64,000 nt of DNA from Hyphomicrobiales bacterium (GTDB lineage Bacteria; Pseudomonadota; Alphaproteobacteria; Rhizobiales; Rhizobiaceae), in assembly GCA_900469345.1 (NCBI GenBank), contig UBWZ01000002.1, positions 487,579 to 551,578 of the forward strand, read 5' to 3'. Position numbers and translations under genes: made by a program. The notes beneath the pieces were generated by a model that saw only the letters and a program-made list of their open reading frames with translations, did no database searches and was not told the DNA's origin. This document shows, piece by piece, positions 43,625 to 52,836 of this stretch (position 1 is its first letter; each line of letters begins with the position of its first letter).

Positions 43625-44404
43625 ATGGCAAGAACGGTGGTGGTGACCGGTTCCACGAGCGGGATCGGGCTCGGCATTGCGAAAGCGTTTGCGCTCGAAG
43701 GTGCTCACGTCGTCATCAACGGCTTCGGACCGGCGGACGCGATTGAGGCATCGCTGTCCGGGTTGAGAGCGCTGGGCGCCGCCAATGCGCTCTATCATCC
43801 GGCCGACATGACCAGACCCGAGGAGATCGCCGATCTGATCGCGACCACTGTCGATGCGTTCGGCACGATCGACGTGCTGGTCAACAATGCCGGCATTCAG
43901 CATGTCGCCAAGATCGAGGATTTCCCGCCGGAAAAGTGGGACCAGCTGATCGCCATCCTGCTTTCCTCCGCCTTCCACACCATGCGCCATACGATCCCGG
44001 TGATGAAGAAGGCCGGCCCCGGCGGGCGGATCATCAATGTCGCATCCGCCCATGCGCTCGCCGCCTCGCCGTTCAAATCCGCCTATGTGGCTGCCAAGCA
44101 CGGTATTTTAGGTTTGACGAAAACGGCAGCCTTGGAACTCGCCGAATTCGGTATTACCGTGAACGCGATTTGCCCGGGCTATGTGCTGACACCGCTGGTC
44201 GAAAAGCAGATCCCCGACACTGCCCGCGAGCGCGGCATATCCGAGGCCGAGGTGAAGACCGACGTGATGCTGCGGCTGCAGGCGACCAAGGAATTCGTGT
44301 CGATCGAGGAAGTGGCCGCCACCGCCGTGTTCCTCGCCAGCGAGGCGGCGAGGAGCATTACCGGAACCCACATCTCGGTCGACGGCGGCTGGACCGCCCA
44401 GTAG
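43625..44404 (+). CDS. bdhA: D-3-hydroxybutyrate dehydrogenase
   Basis: A 259-residue short-chain dehydrogenase oxidising 3-hydroxybutyrate to acetoacetate with NAD+, in the breakdown of the storage polymer polyhydroxybutyrate. Visible are the cofactor motif TGSTSGIGLGIA, NNAGIQHVAKIEDF, the catalytic Ser and YxxxK in SAYVAAKHG and the NAICPGYVLTPLVEKQI region that marks BdhA among SDRs. A GGGAGG ribosome site precedes ATG 43625. It lies 89 bases before xdhA; a bdhA-xdhA-xdhB operon is known in Sinorhizobium, so co-transcription is likely. Confidence 0.94.
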   Translation: MARTVVVTGSTSGIGLGIAKAFALEGAHVVINGFGPADAIEASLSGLRALGAANALYHPADMTRPEEIADLIATTVDAFGTIDVLVNNAGIQHVAKIEDFPPEKWDQLIAILLSSAFHTMRHTIPVMKKAGPGGRIINVASAHALAASPFKSAYVAAKHGILGLTKTAALELAEFGITVNAICPGYVLTPLVEKQIPDTARERGISEAEVKTDVMLRLQATKEFVSIEEVAATAVFLASEAARSITGTHISVDGGWTAQ

Positions 44405-44493
44405 ATGAACACGTAGACGACCATGACAGATGCCACCGCAGGGCTTGCGACCCGCGGCGCCACCAAGCCGACAACGGCGGACGAAGGAGAAAA

Positions 44494-45966
44494 ATGAGTG
44501 CAGCCATCCGCTTCATCCTGAACGGGGAAGACGTCTCCCTCGGTGATTTCGCGCCGACCGAAACCCTTCTCGACTTTCTGCGCCTGAGGCGGCGGCTGAC
44601 GGGAACCAAGGAAGGCTGTGCCGAGGGCGATTGCGGCGCCTGCACCGTGCTGGTCGGCCGGCTGGGAGAGCAAGGCCTGTGCTATGAGGGCGTCAATGCC
44701 TGCATCCGCCTGATCGGCTCCCTGCACGGCACACACGTCGTCACGGTCGAGCATCTGGCCGGCAAGGATGGTGTCCTGCATCCGGTGCAGCAGGCCATGG
44801 TCGATTGCCACGGCTCGCAATGCGGCTTCTGCACGCCGGGCTTCGTGATGGCGCTCTATGGCCTGTGGCTCTCCAATAGCGAGCCGGGCCGTCAGGAAAT
44901 CGAAAGCGCGCTGCAGGGCAATCTCTGTCGCTGCACCGGCTACGAGCCGATCGTCAGGGCAGCCGAACAGGTGGCCCGCGAACGGCCGAGCGCCCTCTTC
45001 GATCCTGTCGAACGCGATCGGGCCGAGATCATGGCAAGGCTCTGGTCGATCCGCGCCGAGCCGCAGACGATCACCGTCGAAAAGGATGGCGCCCGCAGCA
45101 TCGTGCCGGCCTCGCTGGAGGATTTCGCCGAATGCCTGGCGCAGGAACCCGGCGCGACGGTGGTTGCCGGCGCGACCGATGTCGGCCTCTGGGTGACCAA
45201 GCAGATGCGGACGCTGAACCCGGCCGTCTTCATCAACCACCTGACCGAGCTGCAGACCATCACCGCCGACGACAGCGGCATCACGATCGGCGCCGGCGTC
45301 AGCTACACCCGCGCCCATGATCTGCTGGCGGACGAGATCCCCGCACTCGGGCGGCTGATCGACCGCATCGGCGGCGCCCAGGTGCGCGCCATGGGAACGA
45401 TCGGCGGCAACATCGCCAACGGCTCTCCGATCGGCGACATGCCGCCGCCGCTGATCGCGCTCGGGGCCGAACTGACGCTGCGCTCCCATTCCGGCCGCCG
45501 CACCATTCCGCTCGAAAACTATTTTCTCGCCTATGGCAGGCAGGATCGCCTGCCGGGCGAATTCGTCGAAAAGGTCTTCGTCCCGCGTCCGGCGGAAGAC
45601 GGGTTTTTCGCCGTCTACAAGGTCTCCAAGCGGCGCGACGAGGATATCTCGGCGCTCTGCGGCGCCTTCCACCTGGCGCTCGATGCCGAAAACCGCGTCG
45701 CCTCGATCCGCATCGCCTTTGGCGGCATGGCCGCAACCCCGAAGCGCGCCATCCATGTGGAACAGGCGCTGACCGGAGAGCTTTGGCAATGGAGCCTGAT
45801 TGCCGCGGTGCGCGAAAGTTTCGACGAGGACTACCAGCCGCTGACCGACTGGCGCGCCACGGCGCAGTACCGCAGCCTGGCCGCCAAGAACCTATTGACG
45901 CGGTTCTTCCTCGAGACCGCCGGGCAGAGCCAGGAACTGCGCCGCTTCGAGCTGGAGGAGGTTTGA
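44494..45966 (+). CDS. xdhA: Xanthine dehydrogenase small subunit (FeS/FAD)
   Basis: A 490-residue subunit passing electrons from the Mo site through two [2Fe-2S] clusters to FAD and NAD+. The plant-type cluster cysteines are Cys42, Cys47 and Cys50 (KEGCAEGDCGAC) with a fourth near Cys70; the second cluster uses CGFCTPGF and CRCTGY. The FAD domain carries VVAGATDVGLWV and GTIGGNIANGSPIGD. It oxidises xanthine (from guanine or hypoxanthine) to urate together with XdhB. AAGGAG precedes ATG 44494. A 319-base gap holding a palindromic repeat separates it from xdhB. Confidence 0.96.
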   Translation: MSAAIRFILNGEDVSLGDFAPTETLLDFLRLRRRLTGTKEGCAEGDCGACTVLVGRLGEQGLCYEGVNACIRLIGSLHGTHVVTVEHLAGKDGVLHPVQQAMVDCHGSQCGFCTPGFVMALYGLWLSNSEPGRQEIESALQGNLCRCTGYEPIVRAAEQVARERPSALFDPVERDRAEIMARLWSIRAEPQTITVEKDGARSIVPASLEDFAECLAQEPGATVVAGATDVGLWVTKQMRTLNPAVFINHLTELQTITADDSGITIGAGVSYTRAHDLLADEIPALGRLIDRIGGAQVRAMGTIGGNIANGSPIGDMPPPLIALGAELTLRSHSGRRTIPLENYFLAYGRQDRLPGEFVEKVFVPRPAEDGFFAVYKVSKRRDEDISALCGAFHLALDAENRVASIRIAFGGMAATPKRAIHVEQALTGELWQWSLIAAVRESFDEDYQPLTDWRATAQYRSLAAKNLLTRFFLETAGQSQELRRFELEEV

Positions 45967-46072
45967 TGGGAACCGCGGTGAAGAGACACACCCTTGCCCG
46001 CCAACCGGGTTTCTCGCCTTTCGCGCGCTCTTATGCCTCAGCCTCAGCCGTCGTTGAGGCTTCGGCCACCAA

Positions 46073-46187
46073 CGCCGTCATCCTCGGGCTTGCCCCGAGG
46101 ATCCACGCCGCACCCGCCGACATTGGACGCGGGAGGGCAGACCGGCGAAGCTCATCCATCCTCGGGTCAAGCCCGAGGATGACGGCG
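46073..46187. repeat. Palindromic intergenic repeat inside the xdh operon
   Basis: A 115-base element with perfect 19-base inverted ends (46073-46091 and 46169-46187, CGCCGTCATCCTCGGGCTT and its complement). Each arm also contains its own small palindrome, CCTCGGG-N5-CCCGAGG. The pattern GTCATCCTCGGG...CCCGAGGAT is a common dispersed intergenic repeat in Rhizobiales genomes. It fills part of the 45967-46285 gap, in which no gene is supported, and could fold into a long mRNA stem between xdhA and xdhB. Confidence 0.85.
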
Positions 46188-46285
46188 GAGAGGTTCAACC
46201 CAAGAAGGACTTCGGTCGGATCACCCCCGGCGGTCCGCAACCTCGCCGCACACTCCCATGCTTCAACATCCGCAGGAGCCATCTG

Positions 46286-48628
46286 ATGGACAGCTCGAGC
46301 TTCGACGCCAAATCCGTGATCGATGGCCCGATGCATGTGTCGTTGCAGCATGATTCAGCGCACAAGCATGTCACCGGAAGTGCCGAATATATCGACGACA
46401 TTCCCGAACCGGCGGGGCTGCTGCACGGCGGCCTCGGCCTTGCCGATCGTGCCCATGCGGAAATCCTCTCGATCGATCTCGATGCGGTGCGCGCCGCTCC
46501 CGGCGTGGTGGCGGTGATCACCGCGGCCGACATCCCGGGCGTAAACGATGTTGCCGCGACCGGCCGCCACGATGAGCCGCTGCTGGCGACCGACCTCGTG
46601 CAGTTCCATGGCCAGCCGATCTTCGCGGTGATCGCGCAGACCCGCGACCAGGCCCGCCGTGCCGCCCGCCTCGCCACGATCGAATACCGCGACCTGCCCC
46701 ACTGGACCGACATCGACGGCGCTCGCGACAACGGCGCCCCGCTCGTCGTCGAGCCGATGACCCTCAAGCGCGGCGAGCCCGAGACCGAGATCGGCACGCC
46801 GCCGCTGCGCATACAGGCCTCGATGGCGATCGGCGGCCAGGAGCACTTCTACCTCGAAAGCCACATCGCCATGGCGATCCCGGGCGAGGACGACGACATC
46901 GTCGTATGGTCGTCGACCCAGCATCCGAGCGAGGTGCAGCACATGGTGGCGCATGTGATGGGCTGCGCCCAGCACGCCGTCGAGGTCAAGACCCGGCGCA
47001 TGGGCGGCGGTTTTGGCGGCAAGGAGACCCAGGGCAACCAGTTCGCGGCCCTCGCCGCCGTTGCCGCCAAGAAGCTGAACCGCGCCGTCAAATTCCGTCC
47101 CGACCGGGACGAGGACATGGCGATCACCGGCAAGCGCCACGATTTCAAGGTCGATTACGACGTCGCCTTCGACGAGGACGGCCGCATCCACGCGGTCGAC
47201 GCCACCTATGCGGCGCGCTGCGGCTTTTCGGCCGACCTCTCCGGCCCGGTCACCGACCGCGCCCTCTTCCATGCCGATTCGAGCTATTTCTACCCGCACG
47301 TACACCTGACCTCGCAGCCGCTGAAGACCCACACCGTCTCCAACACCGCCTTTCGCGGCTTCGGCGGGCCTCAAGGGATGCTCGGCGCCGAGCGGATGAT
47401 CGAGGAGATCGCCTATGCCGTCGGCAAGGACCCGCTCGATATCCGCAAGCTGAATTTCTACGGCGACCCAGGCTCGGGCCGCACGCTCACCCCCTATCAC
47501 CAGGAGGTCGAGCACAACGTGCTGCTGCGCATCGTCGAGGAGTTGGAATCTTCCTCCGACTACCGCGCGCGCCGGCAGGCCATCGTCGAGTTCAATGCCG
47601 GCAGCCCGGTGATCCGCCGCGGCATCGCGCTGACGCCGGTGAAGTTCGGCATCTCCTTCACCATGACGGCCTACAACCAGGCGGGCGCGCTGGTCCACAT
47701 CTACCAGGATGGCTCGATCCACCTCAATCACGGCGGCACCGAAATGGGCCAGGGCCTCTATACCAAGGTGGCGCAGGTCGTCGCGGATGCCTTCCAGGTC
47801 GACATCGACCGGGTCAAGATCACCGCCACCACCACCGGCAAGGTGCCCAACACCTCCGCCACCGCCGCCTCCTCCGGCTCGGACCTGAACGGCATGGCAG
47901 CCTTCGACGCCTGCCGCCAGATCAAGGACAGGCTGGTCGATTTCGCCTGCCGCCAGTGGCATGTGACGCCTTCGGACGTCGAGTTCCTGCCCAACCGGAT
48001 CCGCGTCGGCGAAGATATCGTGCCCTTCGAGACCCTCGTGCGGGCCGCCTATTACGACCGCGTGCAACTGTCGGCCGCCGGCTTCTACAAGACGCCGGAC
48101 ATCCACTGGGACCGCGCCGCCGGCCGCGGCCAGCCCTTCTACTACTACGCCTATGGTGCCGCCGTGTCGGAGGTGTCGATCGACACGCTGACCGGCGAAA
48201 CCATGGTGGACCGCACCGATATCCTCCACGACGTCGGCAAGTCGCTCAACCCGGCGCTGGACATCGGCCAGATCGAGGGCGGCTTCGTGCAGGGCATGGG
48301 CTGGCTGACCACCGAAGAGCTCTGGTGGGACGACAGGGGCCGGTTGCGCACCCACGCGCCCTCCACCTACAAGATCCCGCTTGCCTCCGACCGGCCAAAG
48401 ATCTTCAACGTCAACTTGGCCGACTGGTCGGAAAACGTAAAACCGACGATCGGCCGCTCCAAGGCCGTCGGCGAGCCGCCCTTCATGCTGGCGATCTCGG
48501 TGCTGGAGGCGATCTCCATGGCGGTCGCCAGCGTCGCCGACTATTCCGTCTGCCCAAGGCTCGACGCACCCGCCACGCCCGAACGGGTGCTGATGGCGGT
48601 GGAACGGCTGAAGGCGATGGGGGAGTAG
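46286..48628 (+). CDS. xdhB: Xanthine dehydrogenase large subunit (molybdopterin)
   Basis: A 780-residue Mo-cofactor subunit that hydroxylates hypoxanthine and xanthine. Family motifs: GSAEYIDDIPEP at the start, MGGGFGGKETQG binding the cofactor, the substrate-site Arg in NTAFRGFGGPQGM, NHGGTEMGQGLYTKV and the catalytic Glu in VGEPPFMLAISV near the C-terminus. AGGAG precedes ATG 46286. The order xdhA-xdhB-xdhC and the adjacent puuD-guaD genes support a purine-degrading role. Confidence 0.96.
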   Translation: MDSSSFDAKSVIDGPMHVSLQHDSAHKHVTGSAEYIDDIPEPAGLLHGGLGLADRAHAEILSIDLDAVRAAPGVVAVITAADIPGVNDVAATGRHDEPLLATDLVQFHGQPIFAVIAQTRDQARRAARLATIEYRDLPHWTDIDGARDNGAPLVVEPMTLKRGEPETEIGTPPLRIQASMAIGGQEHFYLESHIAMAIPGEDDDIVVWSSTQHPSEVQHMVAHVMGCAQHAVEVKTRRMGGGFGGKETQGNQFAALAAVAAKKLNRAVKFRPDRDEDMAITGKRHDFKVDYDVAFDEDGRIHAVDATYAARCGFSADLSGPVTDRALFHADSSYFYPHVHLTSQPLKTHTVSNTAFRGFGGPQGMLGAERMIEEIAYAVGKDPLDIRKLNFYGDPGSGRTLTPYHQEVEHNVLLRIVEELESSSDYRARRQAIVEFNAGSPVIRRGIALTPVKFGISFTMTAYNQAGALVHIYQDGSIHLNHGGTEMGQGLYTKVAQVVADAFQVDIDRVKITATTTGKVPNTSATAASSGSDLNGMAAFDACRQIKDRLVDFACRQWHVTPSDVEFLPNRIRVGEDIVPFETLVRAAYYDRVQLSAAGFYKTPDIHWDRAAGRGQPFYYYAYGAAVSEVSIDTLTGETMVDRTDILHDVGKSLNPALDIGQIEGGFVQGMGWLTTEELWWDDRGRLRTHAPSTYKIPLASDRPKIFNVNLADWSENVKPTIGRSKAVGEPPFMLAISVLEAISMAVASVADYSVCPRLDAPATPERVLMAVERLKAMGE

Positions 48629-48896
48629 AATTGCGGGTTTAGCCCCTCCGCTTGAGGCCGCCAGGGATGTGAGTGGTCGCCGGTGTTGAAGCGCTTGTGC
48701 TTGGGCAACAGCCACCTCGGCCTCAGCACCCCCCTCCGTCATCAGCATCGCGCTGCGCAGCAGCCGGGTCATGCCCACCCTGCTTGCCCCATCCGATCAC
48801 TTGGTTCATTTTAACCGGCGCCTTGACCAGCCGGAGAGCCGACCACGTGCAGATGCATTGCCAGTTGAACCGCGACATCCCGCGCCGGGGGCATCC

Positions 48897-49748
48897 ATGC
48901 GGCTGAGCGCCTTTCTCGCCGCCCATCCGGCCTGCGTGCTGGTCGAGATTGTCGAGGCCCGCGGTTCGACGCCGCGCGAGGCGGGCACCGTGATGCTGGT
49001 GGCAGACAATGCGCTCTGCGGCACGATCGGCGGCGGACAGCTCGAATACATGGCGATCGACAATGCCCGCGCCATGCTGTCCGGCCGTGGCGAGGCGAAG
49101 ATGGATATTCCGCTCGGCCCCGAAATCGGCCAGTGCTGCGGCGGAAGGACGGTTCTGTCGTTTGCCGTGATGACGCCGGAGCGGGCAGCGGCGCTTCAGG
49201 CCCGGATCCAGCAGGCGGATGCGGCGCGACCGTCCGTCGTGCTGTTCGGCGCCGGCCATGTGGGGCATGCGCTGGCAAGCGCGCTGGCGCCCCTGCCCTT
49301 CGCGGTCACGCTCGTCGAAACCCGCAGGGACGCGCTCGAGGGCCTGCCGGCCGATGTCGCGACGCGGCTGACGCCCATGCCGGAGCAAGAGGTCGACGGC
49401 ATCCCTTACGGCGGCGCGGTCCTCATCCTCACCCATGATCACGCGCTCGACTTCCTGATCGCCGAGCGGGCGCTGAAGCGACCCGACCTTGCCTATGTCG
49501 GCATGATCGGCTCGGCCACCAAGCGCGCCACCTTCGCCCACTGGCTGAAGCGCCAGGAGGATGGCGGCGAGCAGTCAGAGACGTCGATGGCGCGGCTCGT
49601 GCTGCCGGTTGGCGGCACGCTTGTCCGCGACAAGCGGCCGGAGGTCATCGCCGCCATGGTCGCCGCCGAACTGCTTGTCACCTATGCGACCCGGGAGCCG
49701 CCCTCAGAGGCTGCGCTGCCGCTCGATCAGGCGCAGCACCTCGCTTGA
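48897..49748 (+). CDS. xdhC: Xanthine dehydrogenase accessory protein XdhC
   Basis: A 283-residue chaperone that binds molybdopterin, promotes sulfuration of the Mo centre and inserts it into XdhB. The N-terminal XdhC/CoxI domain has LVEIVEARGSTPREAGT, GTIGGGQLEYMAI and QCCGGRTVLSFAV; the C-terminal Rossmann-like domain has VVLFGAGHVGHALA and YVGMIGSATKRATF. I start at ATG 48897; the frame continues upstream without similarity. The 268 bases between xdhB and this gene hold nothing else I can support. Its 3' end overlaps a small convergent gene by about 45 bases. Confidence 0.93.
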   Translation: MRLSAFLAAHPACVLVEIVEARGSTPREAGTVMLVADNALCGTIGGGQLEYMAIDNARAMLSGRGEAKMDIPLGPEIGQCCGGRTVLSFAVMTPERAAALQARIQQADAARPSVVLFGAGHVGHALASALAPLPFAVTLVETRRDALEGLPADVATRLTPMPEQEVDGIPYGGAVLILTHDHALDFLIAERALKRPDLAYVGMIGSATKRATFAHWLKRQEDGGEQSETSMARLVLPVGGTLVRDKRPEVIAAMVAAELLVTYATREPPSEAALPLDQAQHLA

Positions 49749-49952
49749 ACCGGGCTGCGGCGGGCGGCCGCGTGGCGCCCGTCCGTCGAGCAGGCCGAGA
49801 TCCCGCTTGAGGCCGTCGGACATCTCGTCCGGATGCAGGCGATTTTGATGGGTTCGTGCCCTGCCGGTGATCCAGGCTGGCAGTCGCAGCCCTTCGCGAG
49901 GCTTCGCCATGCAGTCGCCTGGCGCGTTAAACAAGTGGATTTTCCAGAACAT
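49704..49952 (-). CDS. Small DUF1127-like protein
   Basis: An 82-residue frame with a good GAGGA ribosome site before ATG 49952. The phrase EMSDGLKRDLGLLDGRAPRG resembles the LSDxxLxDIGL core of DUF1127/YjiS-like small proteins, which in alphaproteobacteria influence RNA and metabolic regulation. The rest is basic (LPAWITGRARTHQNRLH). It converges on xdhC with an overlap, and is divergent from the LysR gene with about 100 bases between. A moderate-confidence call because of the overlap and the partial match. Confidence 0.45.
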   Translation of the reverse strand: MFWKIHLFNAPGDCMAKPREGLRLPAWITGRARTHQNRLHPDEMSDGLKRDLGLLDGRAPRGRPPQPGSSEVLRLIERQRSL

Positions 49953-50050
49953 GACGGTCTTCCTCGTGCAGTTGTCTGGAGGTAATCTGCGCTCACCCGG
50001 CCACCCGATCCAATCGAAACACGCGGCCGATGGATCAAGAGAGTTTATCC

Positions 50051-50941
50051 ATGAAGATGTCCCGGCAGTTTCCGCTCAATGCCTTGAGGGTGTTTGAAAG
50101 CGCCGCCCGCCATCTCAGTTTTACCAAGGCGGGCGAGGAACTCGGCCTGACCCAGACGGCGGTGAGCTACCAGGTCAAGCTGCTGGAAGATACGCTGGGC
50201 GAACCGCTCTTCCTGCGCCGGCCGCGCCAGGTGACGCTGACGGATGCGGGCGAGCGGCTGGCGCCCAAGATGTCGGAAGCGTTTGCCCTCATGAGCGATG
50301 CGATCGCCGGCCTGAGCGAAAATGCCGAGGGCACGCTGATCATCCACTCCACCGCCACCTTCGCCGCGCGCTGGCTGGCGCGTCACCTCGGCAGCTTCCA
50401 GCTCGCCAACCCGGGCATTGCCGTGCGGCTGGAGACCTCGCAGGAGGTGATCGATTTCTCCCAGACCCAGGCGGACGTCGCCATTCGCAGCGGTAAGGGC
50501 AAATGGCCGGGCCTCAACGCCGACCCGGTGTTCAAGAACCATTTCTCGCCCATGCTGAGCCCCGACCTTGCGGCCACCATCGGCGGCATAGCCAAGCCCG
50601 CCGACCTCCTGAAGCTCCGGCTGATCGATCCGGGCGATCCCTGGTGGCCGATCTGGTTTGCCGCAGCCGGTTTGCCCGACGTCGATCTTGCCGGTCGTCC
50701 GAGCAGCCGCTTCGGCGCCCAGGCCTTCGAGGCGGCGGCCGCCGTGGCCGGCCAGGGGGTCGCCATCCTGATGCCGGAATTCTACGCCGATGACGTGGCG
50801 CTGGGTCGGCTGATGCAGCCCTTCGACATCGTTGCCGATGATGGCAGCGACTACTGGCTGGTCTACCCGGAAAGCCGGCGCAACGTGCCGAAGATCCGCG
50901 CCTTCCGGCTCTGGCTGGCAGCGACCATCGCGGCATCCTGA
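50051..50941 (+). CDS. LysR-family regulator, GcvA-like
   Basis: A 296-residue LysR protein. The N-terminal winged HTH reads FPLNALRVFESAARHLSFTKAG and EELGLTQTAVSYQVKLLED; the effector domain has LIIHSTATFAARWLARHL and VAIRSGKGKWPGLNADPVF. The GcvA subgroup is indicated by the LNALRVFEAA-type opening. Position between xdhC and puuD suggests it controls purine catabolism, but this is inference. I choose ATG 50051, preceded by AAGAGAG; ATG 50030 is also in frame. Confidence 0.9.
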   Translation: MKMSRQFPLNALRVFESAARHLSFTKAGEELGLTQTAVSYQVKLLEDTLGEPLFLRRPRQVTLTDAGERLAPKMSEAFALMSDAIAGLSENAEGTLIIHSTATFAARWLARHLGSFQLANPGIAVRLETSQEVIDFSQTQADVAIRSGKGKWPGLNADPVFKNHFSPMLSPDLAATIGGIAKPADLLKLRLIDPGDPWWPIWFAAAGLPDVDLAGRPSSRFGAQAFEAAAAVAGQGVAILMPEFYADDVALGRLMQPFDIVADDGSDYWLVYPESRRNVPKIRAFRLWLAATIAAS

Positions 50942-50960
50942 CAGCCCCCGGGACAGCGCC

Positions 50961-51308
50961 TCAGTTGCTCATGTCCGGCGCATAGAAGCAGCGCAGCGTA
51001 TCCTCGTTCGGATAGAGACAGAGGTGATACTCGCTATCCTGCGAGCGGCGCGCCTCGGCCTGCGGCAGCACGAAATCATGTTGCCGTGTGATCAGCCGAT
51101 GGTCGCCGGGGCCAAGAATGATCTCGTAGCCGCCCTTGACGATCCTGACATTACGGGTCGAGATCATCTGGCAGTCGCCCGTGTGGTTGTCGCCATTGCA
51201 GCAGAAGCCGTCATATTTCCAGCCGCTCACCGCCTCGTGGGCCTGCGCCCCAACGGGATAAGAGAAGCACAGACATGCCATCGAAATGCCAGTCAGTATG
51301 CCACGCAT
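50961..51308 (-). CDS. Secreted cysteine-containing hypothetical protein
   Basis: A 115-residue protein with signal peptide MRGILTGISMACLCFSYPVG, cut near AQAHE. The mature domain has six cysteines, including GFCCNGDNHTGDC, HLCLYPNE and LRCFYAPD, enough for three disulfides, and a strand-rich middle (NVRIVKGGYEIILGPGDHRL). Small periplasmic proteins of this look are widespread in rhizobia; none is characterised to my knowledge. It lies 20 bases from, and convergent with, the LysR gene. Confidence 0.75.
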   Translation of the reverse strand: MRGILTGISMACLCFSYPVGAQAHEAVSGWKYDGFCCNGDNHTGDCQMISTRNVRIVKGGYEIILGPGDHRLITRQHDFVLPQAEARRSQDSEYHLCLYPNEDTLRCFYAPDMSN

Positions 51309-51597
51309 AAGCCTAGTCTCCGTTGATGAAGGTCATCACCGGCGAGCTGTGACGCAATACCGGGCTTCGCCGGTCAGATTGCAGGGGTCATGATAGGTGA
51401 GTCGCGAGTGCTGGCTGAGCCTATTTTTGCGGCAGTGCTAATTTGTGCACCGCGGATACTGCCCTGCGCCGCGATAACTGATGATCGCAGGCTCGGGTTC
51501 CATGCGGGAACAAACAGACTTGTGCCGGGCGGCCACTTCCCTCGCCGCCGATTTTTTCGCAAAGTGACGAGTCGGGGGGCCAAAGGGGAACGCACTC

Positions 51598-52836
51598 ATG
51601 TACGAATACGCCGTCGCTTGGGAGTGGCTGAGCTTTGCCGCGCGCTGGTTCCACGTCATCACCGCCATCGCCTGGATCGGATCGTCCTTTTATTTCATCG
51701 CGCTCGATCTCGGCCTGGTGAAGCGGCCGCATCTGCCGGCCGGTGCCTATGGCGAGGAGTGGCAGGTGCATGGCGGCGGCTTCTATCACATCCAGAAATA
51801 CCTGGTGGCGCCGGCCCAGATGCCGCAGCACCTCACCTGGTTCAAATACGAAAGCTATTTCACCTGGCTGTCCGGCTTCCTGATGCTGTGCATCGTCTAT
51901 TACGGCGGCGCCGACCTTTTCCTGGTCGACCGCTCGGTGATGGATCTTGCCCCCTGGCAGGCGATCCTGATCTCGCTCGGCTCGCTCGGCTTCGGCTGGC
52001 TCGTCTATGACCAGCTCTGCAAGTCGCCGATCGGCCGCAACACCTGGGGCCTGATGGCGGTCCTCTACCTCGTGCTGGTCGCCATGGCCTGGGGCTACAC
52101 GCAGGTCTTCACCGGCCGCGCCGCCTTCCTGCACCTGGGCGCGTTTACGGCCACCATCATGTCCGCCAACGTCTTCATGATCATCATCCCCAACCAGAAG
52201 ATCGTCGTTGCCGACCTGATCGCCGGCCGCCAGCCGGACCCGAAATACGGCGTCATCGCCAAGCAGCGCTCGCTCCACAACAACTACCTGACGCTGCCCG
52301 TCATCTTCTTCATGCTGTCCAACCACTATCCGCTGGCCTTCGCCACCACCTTCAACTGGGTGATCGCGGCGCTTGTCTTCCTGATGGGCGTCACCATCCG
52401 GCACTGGTTCAACACCACGCATGCGAGGAAGGGTAGGCCCACCTGGACCTGGCTGGTGACGGTAATCCTCTTCATCGTCATCGTCTGGCTGTCGACCGCG
52501 CCAAAGATGCTGACCGGCGAAACGGACGCGGCACTTGGCCCCCCGACCTCGGCGATGAGCCAGCGGTTCGCCGCCAACGGCCATTTCGGCGCCGCCCGCG
52601 AGGTGATCCAGGCCCGCTGTTCCATGTGCCATGCGGCAGAACCGGTCTATGAGGGCATCAATTTCACGCCGAAGAACGTGATGCTGGAAACCGACGCACA
52701 GATTGCCAGCCACGCCCGGGAGATCTACATCCAGGCTGGCCGCAGCCACGCCATGCCACCCGGCAATGTCACCTCCATCTCGGCCCAGGAGCGCAAGCTG
52801 CTGGTCGCCTGGTACGAAAGCACGCTCTCCGAATGA
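51598..52836 (+). CDS. puuD: Membrane urate hydroxylase PuuD (urate oxidase with cytochrome c)
   Basis: A 412-residue inner-membrane enzyme that converts urate to 5-hydroxyisourate and passes electrons to the respiratory chain. The DUF989 membrane part has about eight spans with conserved His residues (RWFHVITAIAWIGSSFYFI, GGGFYHIQKYLVAP); the C-terminus carries a cytochrome c domain with heme-binding CSMCH at residues 341-345 and a Met ligand in SHAMPPGNVT. It takes the product of XdhAB. A 15-base repeat GTTCC-ATGCG-GGAAC at 51497-51511 lies upstream and could be an operator. guaD overlaps by four bases. Confidence 0.93.
   Translation: MYEYAVAWEWLSFAARWFHVITAIAWIGSSFYFIALDLGLVKRPHLPAGAYGEEWQVHGGGFYHIQKYLVAPAQMPQHLTWFKYESYFTWLSGFLMLCIVYYGGADLFLVDRSVMDLAPWQAILISLGSLGFGWLVYDQLCKSPIGRNTWGLMAVLYLVLVAMAWGYTQVFTGRAAFLHLGAFTATIMSANVFMIIIPNQKIVVADLIAGRQPDPKYGVIAKQRSLHNNYLTLPVIFFMLSNHYPLAFATTFNWVIAALVFLMGVTIRHWFNTTHARKGRPTWTWLVTVILFIVIVWLSTAPKMLTGETDAALGPPTSAMSQRFAANGHFGAAREVIQARCSMCHAAEPVYEGINFTPKNVMLETDAQIASHAREIYIQAGRSHAMPPGNVTSISAQERKLLVAWYESTLSE

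Noticed and set aside
45966..46286. 106-codon plus-strand frame between xdhA and xdhB
   Set aside because: Most of it is translation of the palindromic repeat at 46073-46187; no ribosome site and no protein-like composition.
51497..51511. GTTCC-ATGCG-GGAAC repeat upstream of puuD as a defined operator
   Set aside because: Five-base arms with an odd spacer occur by chance in this composition and lack the T-N11-A LysR pattern; kept only as a remark under puuD.
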